A stretch of DNA of 25,476 nt, from assembly GCA_937898415.1 (NCBI GenBank), contig CALDLA010000045.1, positions 1 to 25,476 on the forward strand, in the 5' to 3' direction. The stretch's first letter is position 1, and each line of letters begins with the position of its first letter. Source of the stretch: an uncultured Prevotellaceae bacterium (GTDB lineage: Bacteria; Bacteroidota; Bacteroidia; Bacteroidales; Bacteroidaceae). This document shows positions 15,022 through 22,218 of the stretch, one piece after another. The translations under genes were made by a program, and so were the position numbers. Below the pieces are notes generated by a model that made no database searches, was not told the origin of the DNA, and saw nothing but the letters and a program-made list of their open reading frames with translations.

Positions 15022-16974
15022 TTAGTTACGTTTTTCCTTGATGATGCCGTGACGGTAGGCGTGCAGCAGTTGTTTCAGGTCTTTCACCTGCTCACGCAGT
15101 TCCTCGCCCTTGTCAGTGTCGGCCACCAGCATGCGGTGTGCCGACATCTCCACAATCTGCGTACTCGACTTGATGTCGGTACCACGCATGATGGCGTCCT
15201 TGGTCGATGTGAACGGCTCGTGCTGCACCAGTTCGAAACCGCGACTGTGGTAGATGAGCGTATAGCCGGCAATGCCCGTCTCTGAGTGGTAGGCTTCCGA
15301 GAACCCGCCGTCGATGACCATCAGCCGTCCTCCGGCCTTGACGGGGTTCTCACCCTTAGAGGCGTGGACGGGCACGTGGCCGTTGATGATGTGGCGGTTG
15401 GGGCCTGTCACGCCGAATGCTTCGAGGATGCGGTCGCACACTTCCTCGTTGTTGCGTAGCCGGAAGTAGGCTCCTTTTTCCTCTACGTACGTATCCTTGT
15501 CGGTCAGAAAGTAGCGCTCGAAGGTGGCCATCTTCGACTTGTCGAACAGGGGGGAGTCCTTGCCGCACCAGAGGTAGAGGAAGTAGTCCTTGGCATACGA
15601 CTTTAGTTCTGGCTCAGTGTCGCTCTCGAAGGCGGCACGCACCAGTTGCCCGATGTACGTCATCAGTTCCTTGCCCTGATAGGTCTGGTTCATGATTTCT
15701 ACATCCTTCAGCGAACCGTCATCGTTGAGGGGGACTGAGGCGTGGTAGAGCAGGTTGCTGTTACAGATGGTGTACATACAGCCGTGACTCAGAATCGTCC
15801 TGATATGCTTACGTAGTTTCTCAGATACTCGGAACGAGTGGTGCAGCTTCTGCATCAGCTGGGCTTCCTCCTCAGTCAGTTCATGACAGCCGGTAGGAAA
15901 GTTGCAGTCCTTCATGTCGTAGGCTTTGCCATTGAGGGTGCAGGTCTTTGCCTCCATATCGATGGCCTCCAATAGGCATCGGTCCTCCATCTGCCACTCC
16001 GGACGGCGGTGGAAGATGCGTGCCTCCTCCTTGAACTGTATGATGGAGATGGCCTTGTGCATCTTGGCCGTCAGCAGCAGCGTCTTCTCGTCCATCTTGT
16101 TGCCTTTCAGCAGTTTGGGCATGAACTCCTCGCAGGGGTCGTCGCCGTAGGTCTCGAGGGCGAAGGTGGCCAGTGGCAGCAGGTTGATGCCGTAGCCATC
16201 CTCCAGTGTGGCCAGGTTGGCGTAGCGCAGCGACAGTCGCAGCACGTTGCAGATGCATGCGTCGTTGCCTGCGGCGGCTCCCATCCAGAGCATGTCGTGA
16301 TTGCCCCATTGGATGTCCCAGGAGTTGTAGCGGTGCATGACGTCCATGATGATGTGTGCACCGGGACCACGGTCGTAGATGTCGCCAAGGATGTGCAACT
16401 GGTCGATAGCCAGGCGCTGGATGACGTTGCACAGCGCGGTGATAAAGTCGTCGGCACGGCCTGTGGTGATGATGGTATCGACGATGACGGCCACGTAAGC
16501 GGCCTTGTCCTGGTCGTCGGTACGCTCGTGCAGCAGTTCTTCGATGATGTAGGAGAACTCCGCAGGCAGCGCCTTGCGCACCTTCGAACGGGTATATTTT
16601 GATGAGACGTCCCGACACACTTTCACCAGTTGGTGGATGGTCAGGTGATACCAGTCGTCGATGTCTTCCTCGGCGGCCTTCACCAGTTCCAGCTTCTGTT
16701 CAGGGTAGTAGATGAGCGTACACAGTTCCTTCTTGTCCGACTCCCGTATGGTGTTGCCGAAGATTTCGCCCACCTTGCGCTTGATGTTGCCCGAGGCGTT
16801 CTTCAGCACGTGTTCGAAGGCCTCGTTCTCGCCGTGGATGTCAGCCAGGAAGTGTTCCGTGCCCTTGGGCAGGTTCATGATGGCTTCCAGGTTGATGATT
16901 TCCTTGGCGGCATCAGCAACGGTTGGAAACGACTGCGACAGCAGGTTCAGATAGTGCATATCTGTGGTATTCAT
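15022..16974 (-). CDS. fbp: Fructose-1,6-bisphosphatase, class III
   Basis: The 650-aa product is a full-length class III FBPase. It has the calcineurin-type metallophosphatase signature: DIHGE at residues 45-49, GDIYDRGPGAHI, WGNHDMLWMGAAAG and INGHVPVHASKGENP. It converts fructose 1,6-bisphosphate to fructose 6-phosphate in gluconeogenesis. The class is common in Firmicutes and Bacteroidota and unrelated to E. coli Fbp. Its ATG overlaps the TGA of the upstream GT4-like gene (16971-16974), so translation is probably coupled. The dcu gene follows after 19 nt, pairing gluconeogenesis with dicarboxylate exchange. Confidence 0.96.
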   Translation of the reverse strand: MNTTDMHYLNLLSQSFPTVADAAKEIINLEAIMNLPKGTEHFLADIHGENEAFEHVLKNASGNIKRKVGEIFGNTIRESDKKELCTLIYYPEQKLELVKAAEEDIDDWYHLTIHQLVKVCRDVSSKYTRSKVRKALPAEFSYIIEELLHERTDDQDKAAYVAVIVDTIITTGRADDFITALCNVIQRLAIDQLHILGDIYDRGPGAHIIMDVMHRYNSWDIQWGNHDMLWMGAAAGNDACICNVLRLSLRYANLATLEDGYGINLLPLATFALETYGDDPCEEFMPKLLKGNKMDEKTLLLTAKMHKAISIIQFKEEARIFHRRPEWQMEDRCLLEAIDMEAKTCTLNGKAYDMKDCNFPTGCHELTEEEAQLMQKLHHSFRVSEKLRKHIRTILSHGCMYTICNSNLLYHASVPLNDDGSLKDVEIMNQTYQGKELMTYIGQLVRAAFESDTEPELKSYAKDYFLYLWCGKDSPLFDKSKMATFERYFLTDKDTYVEEKGAYFRLRNNEEVCDRILEAFGVTGPNRHIINGHVPVHASKGENPVKAGGRLMVIDGGFSEAYHSETGIAGYTLIYHSRGFELVQHEPFTSTKDAIMRGTDIKSSTQIVEMSAHRMLVADTDKGEELREQVKDLKQLLHAYRHGIIKEKRN

Positions 16975-17960
16975 ATCCTTAAGTGATTTTTCAGTCTGTT
17001 GCGTAATGTCTTTGTTTGCCGGTCGTCCAGTGGAACGGCGGGCATGAATCCCTCGTCGATGTCCGTCAGCTCGCTCAGCAGTTGCAGTATTCTGCGGAAG
17101 TACTTCAGCAGGTGGTTCTCGTCGAGTGTCTCACAGAGTCGGTCGTCCTGTATGTTATCGCGGCGCAGGCTACGGTCCAGCTCTACCAGGTGGCGCAGTG
17201 TCAGCCGTCCTCTGTGCATCTCGCTGATGATGCCTGTCACGTCGTGTACCTCCACCTTGGGCAGTTCGTAGTCTGTCGGCAGGTAGCTCTTGATCTGGTT
17301 CGTGTCGATGTAAGGCTCGTGGATACCCAATACGTGCGTCCCCTTGTCGATGACGGTGCGCACGTTCTCTTGGTCAGCATAGACCAGCAGCCGGCTCCAC
17401 TCCAGTTCATCCACTTCGGGCGGTTCGCCGGCAATCCAGCGTTTGTCGCCGGTGATGCCCGCCTTGAGCAGCATGGTCATCAGCCGTCGGGTGTCATCGC
17501 CCATGAGTTCCAGTGTGTTCGAGTTCATCACCTTTTGATAGATGGCCTCCATCTGCCGGGCCATCGCCTCGGGGGTGATCGAGTTGGTCACCACCGCATT
17601 GCGCACCGTCTCGATGCGTGGGTTCCATGCCAGTTCCCTGAGGGCTTCGGCCTCCATGTTCCCCTGGGCTATGACGACGTAGGAGTATTCTGCCAGTCGT
17701 CGCTGCCACAGCAGCGTCTTGGCCAGTTTCTCGCTCAGCCGCCGCTCCCTGATGATCCAAGGTTCCAGTCCCCCGTGTGGGGTGAAGACGATGCGTGCCC
17801 CCTGGCGGTGCGCTTGCAGGGCCTGTCTGACCACCTTGTACTGCCAGCACCCATGCACGTGTACGATGTCGGGCTTTCCGTCGTCATGTTTGCTGTCAAT
17901 CATTCCGACGTGTCTGACAATCAGCGGGTCGTCTTCTGGAAACAGGTGCAGGATGTTCAT
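16971..17960 (-). CDS. GT4-like protein: glycosyltransferase N-terminal half fused to an uncharacterised helical region
   Basis: This 329-aa protein begins like a GT-B family 4 glycosyltransferase: MNILHLFPEDDP, PDIVHVHGCWQY, IVFTPHGGLEPWII and SYVVIAQGNMEAEALRELAW, up to about residue 130. After NAVVTNSITPEAMAR there is no Rossmann donor-binding half and no EX7E motif. Instead about 190 residues of mostly helical, charged sequence follow, containing LLKAGITGDKRW and LVELDRSLRRDN and ending FMPAVPLDDRQTKTLRNRL. I believe similar proteins occur in other Bacteroidales, so it is probably a conserved architecture rather than a broken gene, but its activity is unknown. The N-terminal domain also looks short between MI and the DIVHVHG strand. 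It lies between a minimal GT2 and fbp. Confidence 0.78.
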   Translation of the reverse strand: MNILHLFPEDDPLIVRHVGMIDSKHDDGKPDIVHVHGCWQYKVVRQALQAHRQGARIVFTPHGGLEPWIIRERRLSEKLAKTLLWQRRLAEYSYVVIAQGNMEAEALRELAWNPRIETVRNAVVTNSITPEAMARQMEAIYQKVMNSNTLELMGDDTRRLMTMLLKAGITGDKRWIAGEPPEVDELEWSRLLVYADQENVRTVIDKGTHVLGIHEPYIDTNQIKSYLPTDYELPKVEVHDVTGIISEMHRGRLTLRHLVELDRSLRRDNIQDDRLCETLDENHLLKYFRRILQLLSELTDIDEGFMPAVPLDDRQTKTLRNRLKNHLRI

Positions 17961-17981
17961 GTCTTCAGCGTCTATGTGTTT

Positions 17982-18563
17982 CTATGCAAAGAGCCGCAGG
18001 GCTTCATGGCCCAGGTCGGCGCGTACGGCAATGTAGTCGTAGCCCGTCTTCTTCAGGAGTTGTCTCATCCACCCGTGGCGATTGCTGCCCCGGTGGTGCT
18101 CCTCCTTGCTGATGATGGAGCGGGCCCTGTCAATGTCGTCAAAGGTCTCCAGCCGGATGTCACCGCTCTTGCGGTTTACGTAGCCTAACAGTAGCACGGA
18201 AGGGCTGCAGGCGTAGGCCGACAGCTCTTCGAGCCAGGTATCCGACGGCGGCAGCGTGGTCACGTCGGTAAAGACAATCCAGTCTTTCTTCGCGGCCTTT
18301 ACGCCGATGGTGAAGGCCAGTCGGCGCGGGTTGTTCTGGAATGGGTATTTCGGCAGGAATGTCGTGTAGAGGTTCTTGTGGTCAGCCTTCTGCTGCTTCA
18401 GCACGTCGGCGGTGTCGTCGGTCGAACTCTCGTCCACCACCACCACCTCGTAGTCGTCGTAGGGTAGGGTGAGTAGTGTGGGCATTTCGTTCCGCAGTTC
18501 GTCAGCCTGGTTGTTGACGGCCATCACGATGCTGAAGCTTGTCTTGTTGGCGGGTGTGCTCAT
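17982..18563 (-). CDS. Minimal family 2 glycosyltransferase
   Basis: The 193-aa product has the GT-A opening FSIVMAVNNQADEL, VVVVDESSTDDTADVL for nucleotide binding and DWIVFTDVTTLPPSDTWLEE at the DxD position. It then ends early in a basic helical segment (KEEHHRGSNRHGWMRQLLKK). At about 190 residues it is shorter than most GT2 enzymes, and I see no acceptor ED motif or membrane segment. The start is one base after the stop of the DUF4835 gene (TAA, one nt, ATG), and the GT4-like gene follows after 21 nt. The two small transferases may act together; that is inferred only from gene order. Confidence 0.8.
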   Translation of the reverse strand: MSTPANKTSFSIVMAVNNQADELRNEMPTLLTLPYDDYEVVVVDESSTDDTADVLKQQKADHKNLYTTFLPKYPFQNNPRRLAFTIGVKAAKKDWIVFTDVTTLPPSDTWLEELSAYACSPSVLLLGYVNRKSGDIRLETFDDIDRARSIISKEEHHRGSNRHGWMRQLLKKTGYDYIAVRADLGHEALRLFA

Positions 18564-18564
18564 G

Positions 18565-19509
18565 TTACTGCTTGATTTTCTCCCAGGTGTTGTTCTGCGA
18601 GGCGTTGATGGAGAACAGGATGTCGTAGACGGCCTCCTTCTCCTTCTGTGTGCCTTTGCCCTTGTAGATGTTGGCCAGTTCCTCCTTCTTATAGTCCGTC
18701 CATATCTGTGGCACCAGACTCAGCGGCTTTGCCTCGTGGGCTGCCTTCAGGCCGTTCTGTAGGGCGGTGGTCACCTCGGTGCGTCCACGCTCCACGTTGT
18801 TGGCCATCTCGTCGAGTCCCTTGCGGTAGTAGTCGTACTGCATCTGTCGGAAGGGCTTGAAGGGCTCGTCCAGGTAGTCGTTGATGATGGCGAAGCGGTT
18901 GCGTGAGTCCTCGAACGACTTCCACCCGGGGTACCCTAAGTCCTGGGCATTGTTGACCAGGTACATGCAGCGTTGCAGCACGTCGGTGCCGCCTAAGGGC
19001 GAGAAGCTGTCGAGGTCTATACCTATAATAAGGTACGCGTAGTAGGCCATGAGCGCCGTCAGCTGGTTCTGTACGGTCTCGTCGTCGAAGATCAGCTGGT
19101 CAAACTGCAAGAAGGTGAAATGAAACTGCTTGTCGGTGTTGTTGTAGATGGTCGTCGTGTAGGCCGAGTTATAGACGGGCCGGATGGCCTGGATGGTGGC
19201 CGTACACTCGAACCGGTTCTCGGCCTGGACGTACTTGTCGACGGTGATGTTGAAGTTGCAGGAGATGCGCTCGTTCGGCTGGAACTGCAGTTCCGTCCAC
19301 TGTCGCTCGTTGACGAACTGCTCCAGCGTCTGTTTCAGGTTCTCGAACACCGAAGCGTCCGTGCCCTGAATCTTCGAGTGGTTGATGTTAATCTTTGCCT
19401 CCAGCTCCTGCGCCCCTGCGGGGCTAGTGAATAGAGAACAGATAATAGTGAATAGTACTACGAGTACTATCCTCCTATCTTTTAATAGTATAATACGATC
19501 ACTCTTCAC
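18565..19509 (-). CDS. DUF4835 family exported protein (possible type IX secretion-associated protein)
   Basis: The mature protein starts QELEAKININHSKIQGTDASVFENL, then ERQWTELQFQPNERISCNFNI and ends FSINASQNNTWEKIKQ, as in DUF4835 proteins of Bacteroidota. Some annotations call this family PorD, a type IX secretion-associated protein; I am not certain of that label. The 314-aa frame includes a signal peptide with hydrophobic core IVLVVLFTIICSLF and cleavage after SPAGA (A33). The only usable start is GTG at 19507-19509, which lies inside a heptamer tandem repeat; the whole signal-peptide region is made of repeat-like DNA. An AGGAGG at 19471-19476 (minus strand) has no start codon behind it. 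The exonuclease gene ends 13 nt upstream. Confidence 0.85.
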   Translation of the reverse strand: MKSDRIILLKDRRIVLVVLFTIICSLFTSPAGAQELEAKININHSKIQGTDASVFENLKQTLEQFVNERQWTELQFQPNERISCNFNITVDKYVQAENRFECTATIQAIRPVYNSAYTTTIYNNTDKQFHFTFLQFDQLIFDDETVQNQLTALMAYYAYLIIGIDLDSFSPLGGTDVLQRCMYLVNNAQDLGYPGWKSFEDSRNRFAIINDYLDEPFKPFRQMQYDYYRKGLDEMANNVERGRTEVTTALQNGLKAAHEAKPLSLVPQIWTDYKKEELANIYKGKGTQKEKEAVYDILFSINASQNNTWEKIKQ

Positions 19510-19540
19510 TTTTCACTCTTCACTAGCGCAGCGCCTGCGC
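19412..19540. repeat. Inverted-repeat element with heptamer arrays and GC palindromes
   Basis: The left end is a palindrome (GCCCC-TGC-GGGGC, 19412-19424) followed by CTAGTGAATAG-type repeats up to about 19456. The right end mirrors it: three TGAAGAG/TGAAAAG heptamers on the minus strand (19502-19523), then TAG and a second palindrome (GCGCAG-CGC-CTGCGC, 19526-19540). The outer ends share the inverted sequence CTAGTGAAnAG. Inside is a perfect 8-bp hairpin (19452-19459 with 19463-19470). The element covers the exonuclease's last codons (AQALR and stop) and the DUF4835 start and signal peptide. It looks MITE-like, but no target-site duplication was established. Confidence 0.6.
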
Positions 19541-20341
19541 GTCGCGCAACTTGATTCGAGTCAGTACCTGCTTCGTGTTGTAGGTGAATTCACCATTTAG
19601 AATCCAGCCGTAGTAGCCCGGGTCGAAGCGTAGCACGTCGCTGACAGGCTTGCCCTTGTGCTTGCCGAAGTTGAACACCTCGGTGCGCTGTCCGTTGACC
19701 TCGGCCCAGACGATGCGACCCGCAAAGTCCACGTTGTCGTTCAGCTTCGAGAACTCCGCCAGTTTGTCCATGTCGTTCTCCAGCACCTTCTCCGGGTCTT
19801 CGTTCACGCCGGGCGCATACTTGTCCAGTTCGCCCATCAGCACGCGGTACGTGGCCTCGGTGTCCTGGTCGGCACGGTGGGCCTCGAAGTCCTCTTCCAT
19901 CTTGCGCCCGCAGTAGAACTTGTAGGCGGCAGCCAGGTTGCGGCGCTCCATCTTGTGGAAGATGGTCTGCGCGTCTATCAGGCGGCACTTCGAGAAGTCG
20001 AAGTCGATGCCTGCCCTCAGAAACTCCTCAGCCAGCAGGGGCACGTCGAAGTGGTTCGAGTTGAACCCTGCGATGTCGCTGCCGCTGAACACGCTGTTCA
20101 GCTTGGCGCTCAGTTGCTTGAACGTGGGCTTGTCCTTCACGTCGTCGTCCGATATGCCCGTCAGCTGGGTGATGAACGGGTCGATGGGGCGCTCAGGATT
20201 CAGGATTTCATTCCCCCTCTCCTCGCGACCGTCGGGATACACCTTAATATAGGATAGCTGGATGACCCGGTCTTTCACCAAGTCCAGTCCAGTGGTCTCC
20301 AGGTCAAAGATAACCAGCGGTTTCTTCAGATTCAGTTTCAT
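19523..20341 (-). CDS. DEDDh 3'-5' exonuclease (DnaQ/ExoX-like)
   Basis: The 272-aa product carries all three exonuclease motifs: ExoI FDLETTG (residues 12-18), ExoII FNSNHFDVPLL and ExoIII HRADQDTEATY, with the histidine typical of DEDDh enzymes. A C-terminal region (FNFGKHKGKPVSDVLR...YYGWILNGEF) matches the accessory domain seen after ExoX-like nucleases. It would remove nucleotides from 3' ends in proofreading or repair. It lies directly behind dnaN, separated by a heptamer-repeat spacer, and its stop codon falls within the inverted-repeat element, whose palindrome encodes its last residues. Confidence 0.92.
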   Translation of the reverse strand: MKLNLKKPLVIFDLETTGLDLVKDRVIQLSYIKVYPDGREERGNEILNPERPIDPFITQLTGISDDDVKDKPTFKQLSAKLNSVFSGSDIAGFNSNHFDVPLLAEEFLRAGIDFDFSKCRLIDAQTIFHKMERRNLAAAYKFYCGRKMEEDFEAHRADQDTEATYRVLMGELDKYAPGVNEDPEKVLENDMDKLAEFSKLNDNVDFAGRIVWAEVNGQRTEVFNFGKHKGKPVSDVLRFDPGYYGWILNGEFTYNTKQVLTRIKLRDAQALR

Positions 20342-20350
20342 TCCCTATTA

Positions 20351-20398
20351 CTTTTCACTTTTCACTTTTCACTCTTCACTTTTCACTAGCGAAGCGCT
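20351..20398 (-). repeat. Five-copy heptamer array with palindrome between dnaN and the exonuclease gene
   Basis: On the minus strand a palindrome AGCG-CTT-CGCT (20388-20398), overlapping the dnaN stop, is followed by five heptamers, four TGAAAAG and one TGAAGAG, down to 20351. The exonuclease ATG is at 20341. Layout and sequence match the right end of the 19412-19540 element, so both belong to one repeat family. Confidence 0.7.
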
Positions 20399-21522
20399 TA
20401 GTCATTAATCAGCATTGGCATCATCAGCATCAGCACATCCTGGTTCTCAGGCTGCTCCGACGGCAGCACCAGTCCGGCACGGCTGGGGTCGGCCAGTTGG
20501 ATGATGACCTCTGCACAGTCGAAGGTGTTCAGAATCTCGATGAACGACGAGCCTTTGAAGCCGATGCTCATGGGCTGACCGTTATAGTCGCAGGTCATGC
20601 GCTCCGTAGCAGTCTTCGAGAAGTCGTAGTCCTCAGCGTCCAATTGCAGCGTCGAACCCTCCACGTGGAAGCGGATCAGGTTGCTCGAACCGTTGGCAAA
20701 CGGCTGTACGCGGCGCAGGGCAGCCAGCAGCCCCAATCGGTCGGCACGCAGCTCGTTGGGGTTGTTCTGGGGAATCACCGAGTTGTAGTTGGGGTAGCGC
20801 CCCTCAATCAGGCGGCACTGGATGACGCCCTCGCCGTAGTTGATCTCAGCGTTGCGCTCGTCGAAGCGGATGACGACGTCGCCGCCGTCCTTGCCCAGCA
20901 GGTTCTTCAGCAGCGAGGCCGGCTTCTTCGGCAGGATGAACGATGCGGGCTGGTCGCTCTTTATCGTGAAAACCTTGTTGCGTACCAGCTTGTGGCCGTC
21001 AGATGCCACCACAGCCAGGCAGTCGGGAGTCAGGTCGAAGTAGATACCGTTCATTACCGGGCGCAGCTCGTCCTGAGCCGTAGCAAAAATGCTGCGGTTG
21101 ATGTTCTCGTTCAGCAGCTGGTTGCTGATGACAATCGTCGAGGCACCCTCGCCCACGGACTGAGCCACGGGAAAGTCGTCGGCACTCTCGATGGGCAGCG
21201 AGAACAGACCGTTCTGGTAACTGATCTTCGCCAGGTTCTGTTGCTGGTCCACGTCGAACGTGATGGGCTGCTCCGAGAAACCCTTCACGGCCTCCAGCAG
21301 GTCGTGGTTGCCGATGGCAAAGCGTCCGTCCCCGTCACTCTCAGCCAGTTCCACGGTAGTCTGCATCGTGTTCTCACTGTCCGATGCGGTCAGTCGCAGG
21401 GTCTGGCCGTTGATGTCGAAGACGAAGTCACCCAGTATGGGCAAGGCGTTTTTACTGTTAATCACTCTTGAGAGTGCGACGAGCTTATTGCTCAGTGCGG
21501 TACTTGATACTGTAAATCTCAT
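20398..21522 (-). CDS. dnaN: DNA polymerase III sliding clamp (beta subunit)
   Basis: This 374-aa protein matches the bacterial beta clamp throughout: MRFTVSSTALSNKLVALSRV at the start, NALPILGDFVF, RSIFATAQDELRPVMNGIY, the domain 3 region LRADRLGLLAALRRVQPFA and a C-terminal MLMMPMLIND. The clamp encircles DNA and tethers polymerase and repair proteins. The frame continues twelve codons upstream to a GTG at 21558, but that GTG overlaps the -7 box; M13 at 21520-21522 matches the family start. It is the first gene of the long minus-strand run ending at the dcu gene. Confidence 0.97.
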   Translation of the reverse strand: MRFTVSSTALSNKLVALSRVINSKNALPILGDFVFDINGQTLRLTASDSENTMQTTVELAESDGDGRFAIGNHDLLEAVKGFSEQPITFDVDQQQNLAKISYQNGLFSLPIESADDFPVAQSVGEGASTIVISNQLLNENINRSIFATAQDELRPVMNGIYFDLTPDCLAVVASDGHKLVRNKVFTIKSDQPASFILPKKPASLLKNLLGKDGGDVVIRFDERNAEINYGEGVIQCRLIEGRYPNYNSVIPQNNPNELRADRLGLLAALRRVQPFANGSSNLIRFHVEGSTLQLDAEDYDFSKTATERMTCDYNGQPMSIGFKGSSFIEILNTFDCAEVIIQLADPSRAGLVLPSEQPENQDVLMLMMPMLIND

Positions 21523-21557
21523 AATATTTATGGTTTTTATTTCTTCTAAATTGAGCA

Positions 21558-21565
21558 CAAAGATA
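21558..21565 (-). promoter_or_regulatory. -7 element (TATCTTTG) for the dnaN operon
   Basis: The reverse complement of 21558-21565 is TATCTTTG, an exact TAnnTTTG match 35 nt before the dnaN ATG. I find no other -7 box at the junctions between dnaN and the dcu gene, so this promoter may drive all seven genes. Confidence 0.7.
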
Positions 21566-21627
21566 CAAAAAACTATGTGATTAGAAAAATTTATGCCTAA
21601 AAATTATGCCTTTCAAACAATTTTTTG

Positions 21628-21635
21628 TACTTTCG
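21628..21635 (+). promoter_or_regulatory. Probable -7 element (TACTTTCG) for the DUF3127 gene
   Basis: TACTTTCG differs by one base from TAnnTTTG and lies 44 nt before the ATG at 21680, divergent from the dnaN promoter about 62 bp away. TATG at 21605-21608, 19 nt upstream, is a weak -33 candidate. Confidence 0.5.
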
Positions 21636-21679
21636 CACTCGCAAATTACACAAATAATAATTTAGTACATACTATTAAT

Positions 21680-22093
21680 ATGGATTTAACAGGTAGAATT
21701 ATTGCTGTTTTACAAGCACAGAGTGGCGTCTCAGCACGCACTGGTAACTCATGGATGTCGCAGGACTACGTCATCGAAGTCCCCGGACAGTATCCCCGCC
21801 GTTGCGTGTTCCGCATATTTGGCGAAGACCGTATCAAGCAGTTTAACCTCCAGATGAACGAGGACGTCACCGTCCAGTTCGATATTGACGCCCACGAGTA
21901 TCAGGGCCGATGGTTCAACGATGTCCGAGCCTATAACATCATCCGCGGCCAGGTGCCGCCCGTAGCTGGTGCTCCCGTGCCCGGTGCAGCCCCCTTCCCG
22001 CCGCAGCAGGCTGCCGCAGCCCCTGCCGCCGCACCATTCCCGCCAGCCTCAGAGGCTCCCGCTGAGGGCTCAGCCGACGACCTTCCCTTCTAA
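21680..22093 (+). CDS. DUF3127 protein: OB-fold SSB-like protein with acidic C-terminal tip
   Basis: The 137-aa product starts MDLTGRIIAVLQAQSGVSAR, then WMSQDYVIEVPGQYPRRCVF and YQGRWFNDVRAYNI, matching DUF3127, a Bacteroidota family with a predicted OB-fold. A flexible Pro/Ala linker (about residues 95-128) leads to a C-terminus GSADDLPF. That end equals the SSB C-terminal tip (DDIPF type), which in SSB recruits repair and replication enzymes. Single-stranded DNA binding is therefore inferred but not shown. The frame is open 29 codons further upstream, but that would cross the promoter. It is divergent from dnaN. Confidence 0.82.
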   Translation: MDLTGRIIAVLQAQSGVSARTGNSWMSQDYVIEVPGQYPRRCVFRIFGEDRIKQFNLQMNEDVTVQFDIDAHEYQGRWFNDVRAYNIIRGQVPPVAGAPVPGAAPFPPQQAAAAPAAAPFPPASEAPAEGSADDLPF

Positions 22094-22124
22094 TCTGTAT
22101 AATATTAACCCTTCCATATTTAAC

Positions 22125-22163
22125 AATAACCTTGCCTTACTGCGCAATAAGGCAAGGTTATTT
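22125..22163 (+). terminator. Strong hairpin after the DUF3127 gene
   Basis: Perfect 15-bp arms (22125-22139 and 22148-22162) enclose the loop CTGCGCAA, 31 nt after the stop. Only a short T stretch follows, so it may act as a terminator or a 3' stabiliser. A second small hairpin (ATAACC-ATG-GGTTAT) lies just downstream. Confidence 0.75.
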
Positions 22164-22218
22164 GACGATAACCATGGGTTATTGTTGTCAATGTGTTTTA
22201 CTGTCAACAATCAGTGAT

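Noticed and set aside
16971..17960. GT4-like gene as a frameshifted pseudogene
   Set aside because: The frame is intact, couples by ATGA overlap to fbp, and the C-terminal half looks like ordered protein rather than decayed sequence.
17016..18188. Plus-strand ORF of 390 codons across the GT4-like and GT2 genes
   Set aside because: It spans two well-supported minus-strand genes, has no recognisable domain and no promoter.
19412..20398. Heptamer arrays as a CRISPR
   Set aside because: Units of 7 bp with no spacers and no cas genes nearby; these are simple tandem repeats.
20497..21471. Plus-strand ORF of 324 codons antisense to dnaN
   Set aside because: dnaN is unmistakable on the other strand; the antisense translation is Val/Gln/Leu-rich low-complexity shadow.
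21523..21558. Twelve-codon N-terminal extension of dnaN
   Set aside because: The GTG overlaps the TATCTTTG promoter element, and clamp proteins begin at the MRFTVSS position.
21593..21679. Twenty-nine-codon extension of the DUF3127 gene
   Set aside because: It would cover the predicted promoter, and DUF3127 proteins start near MDLTGRI.
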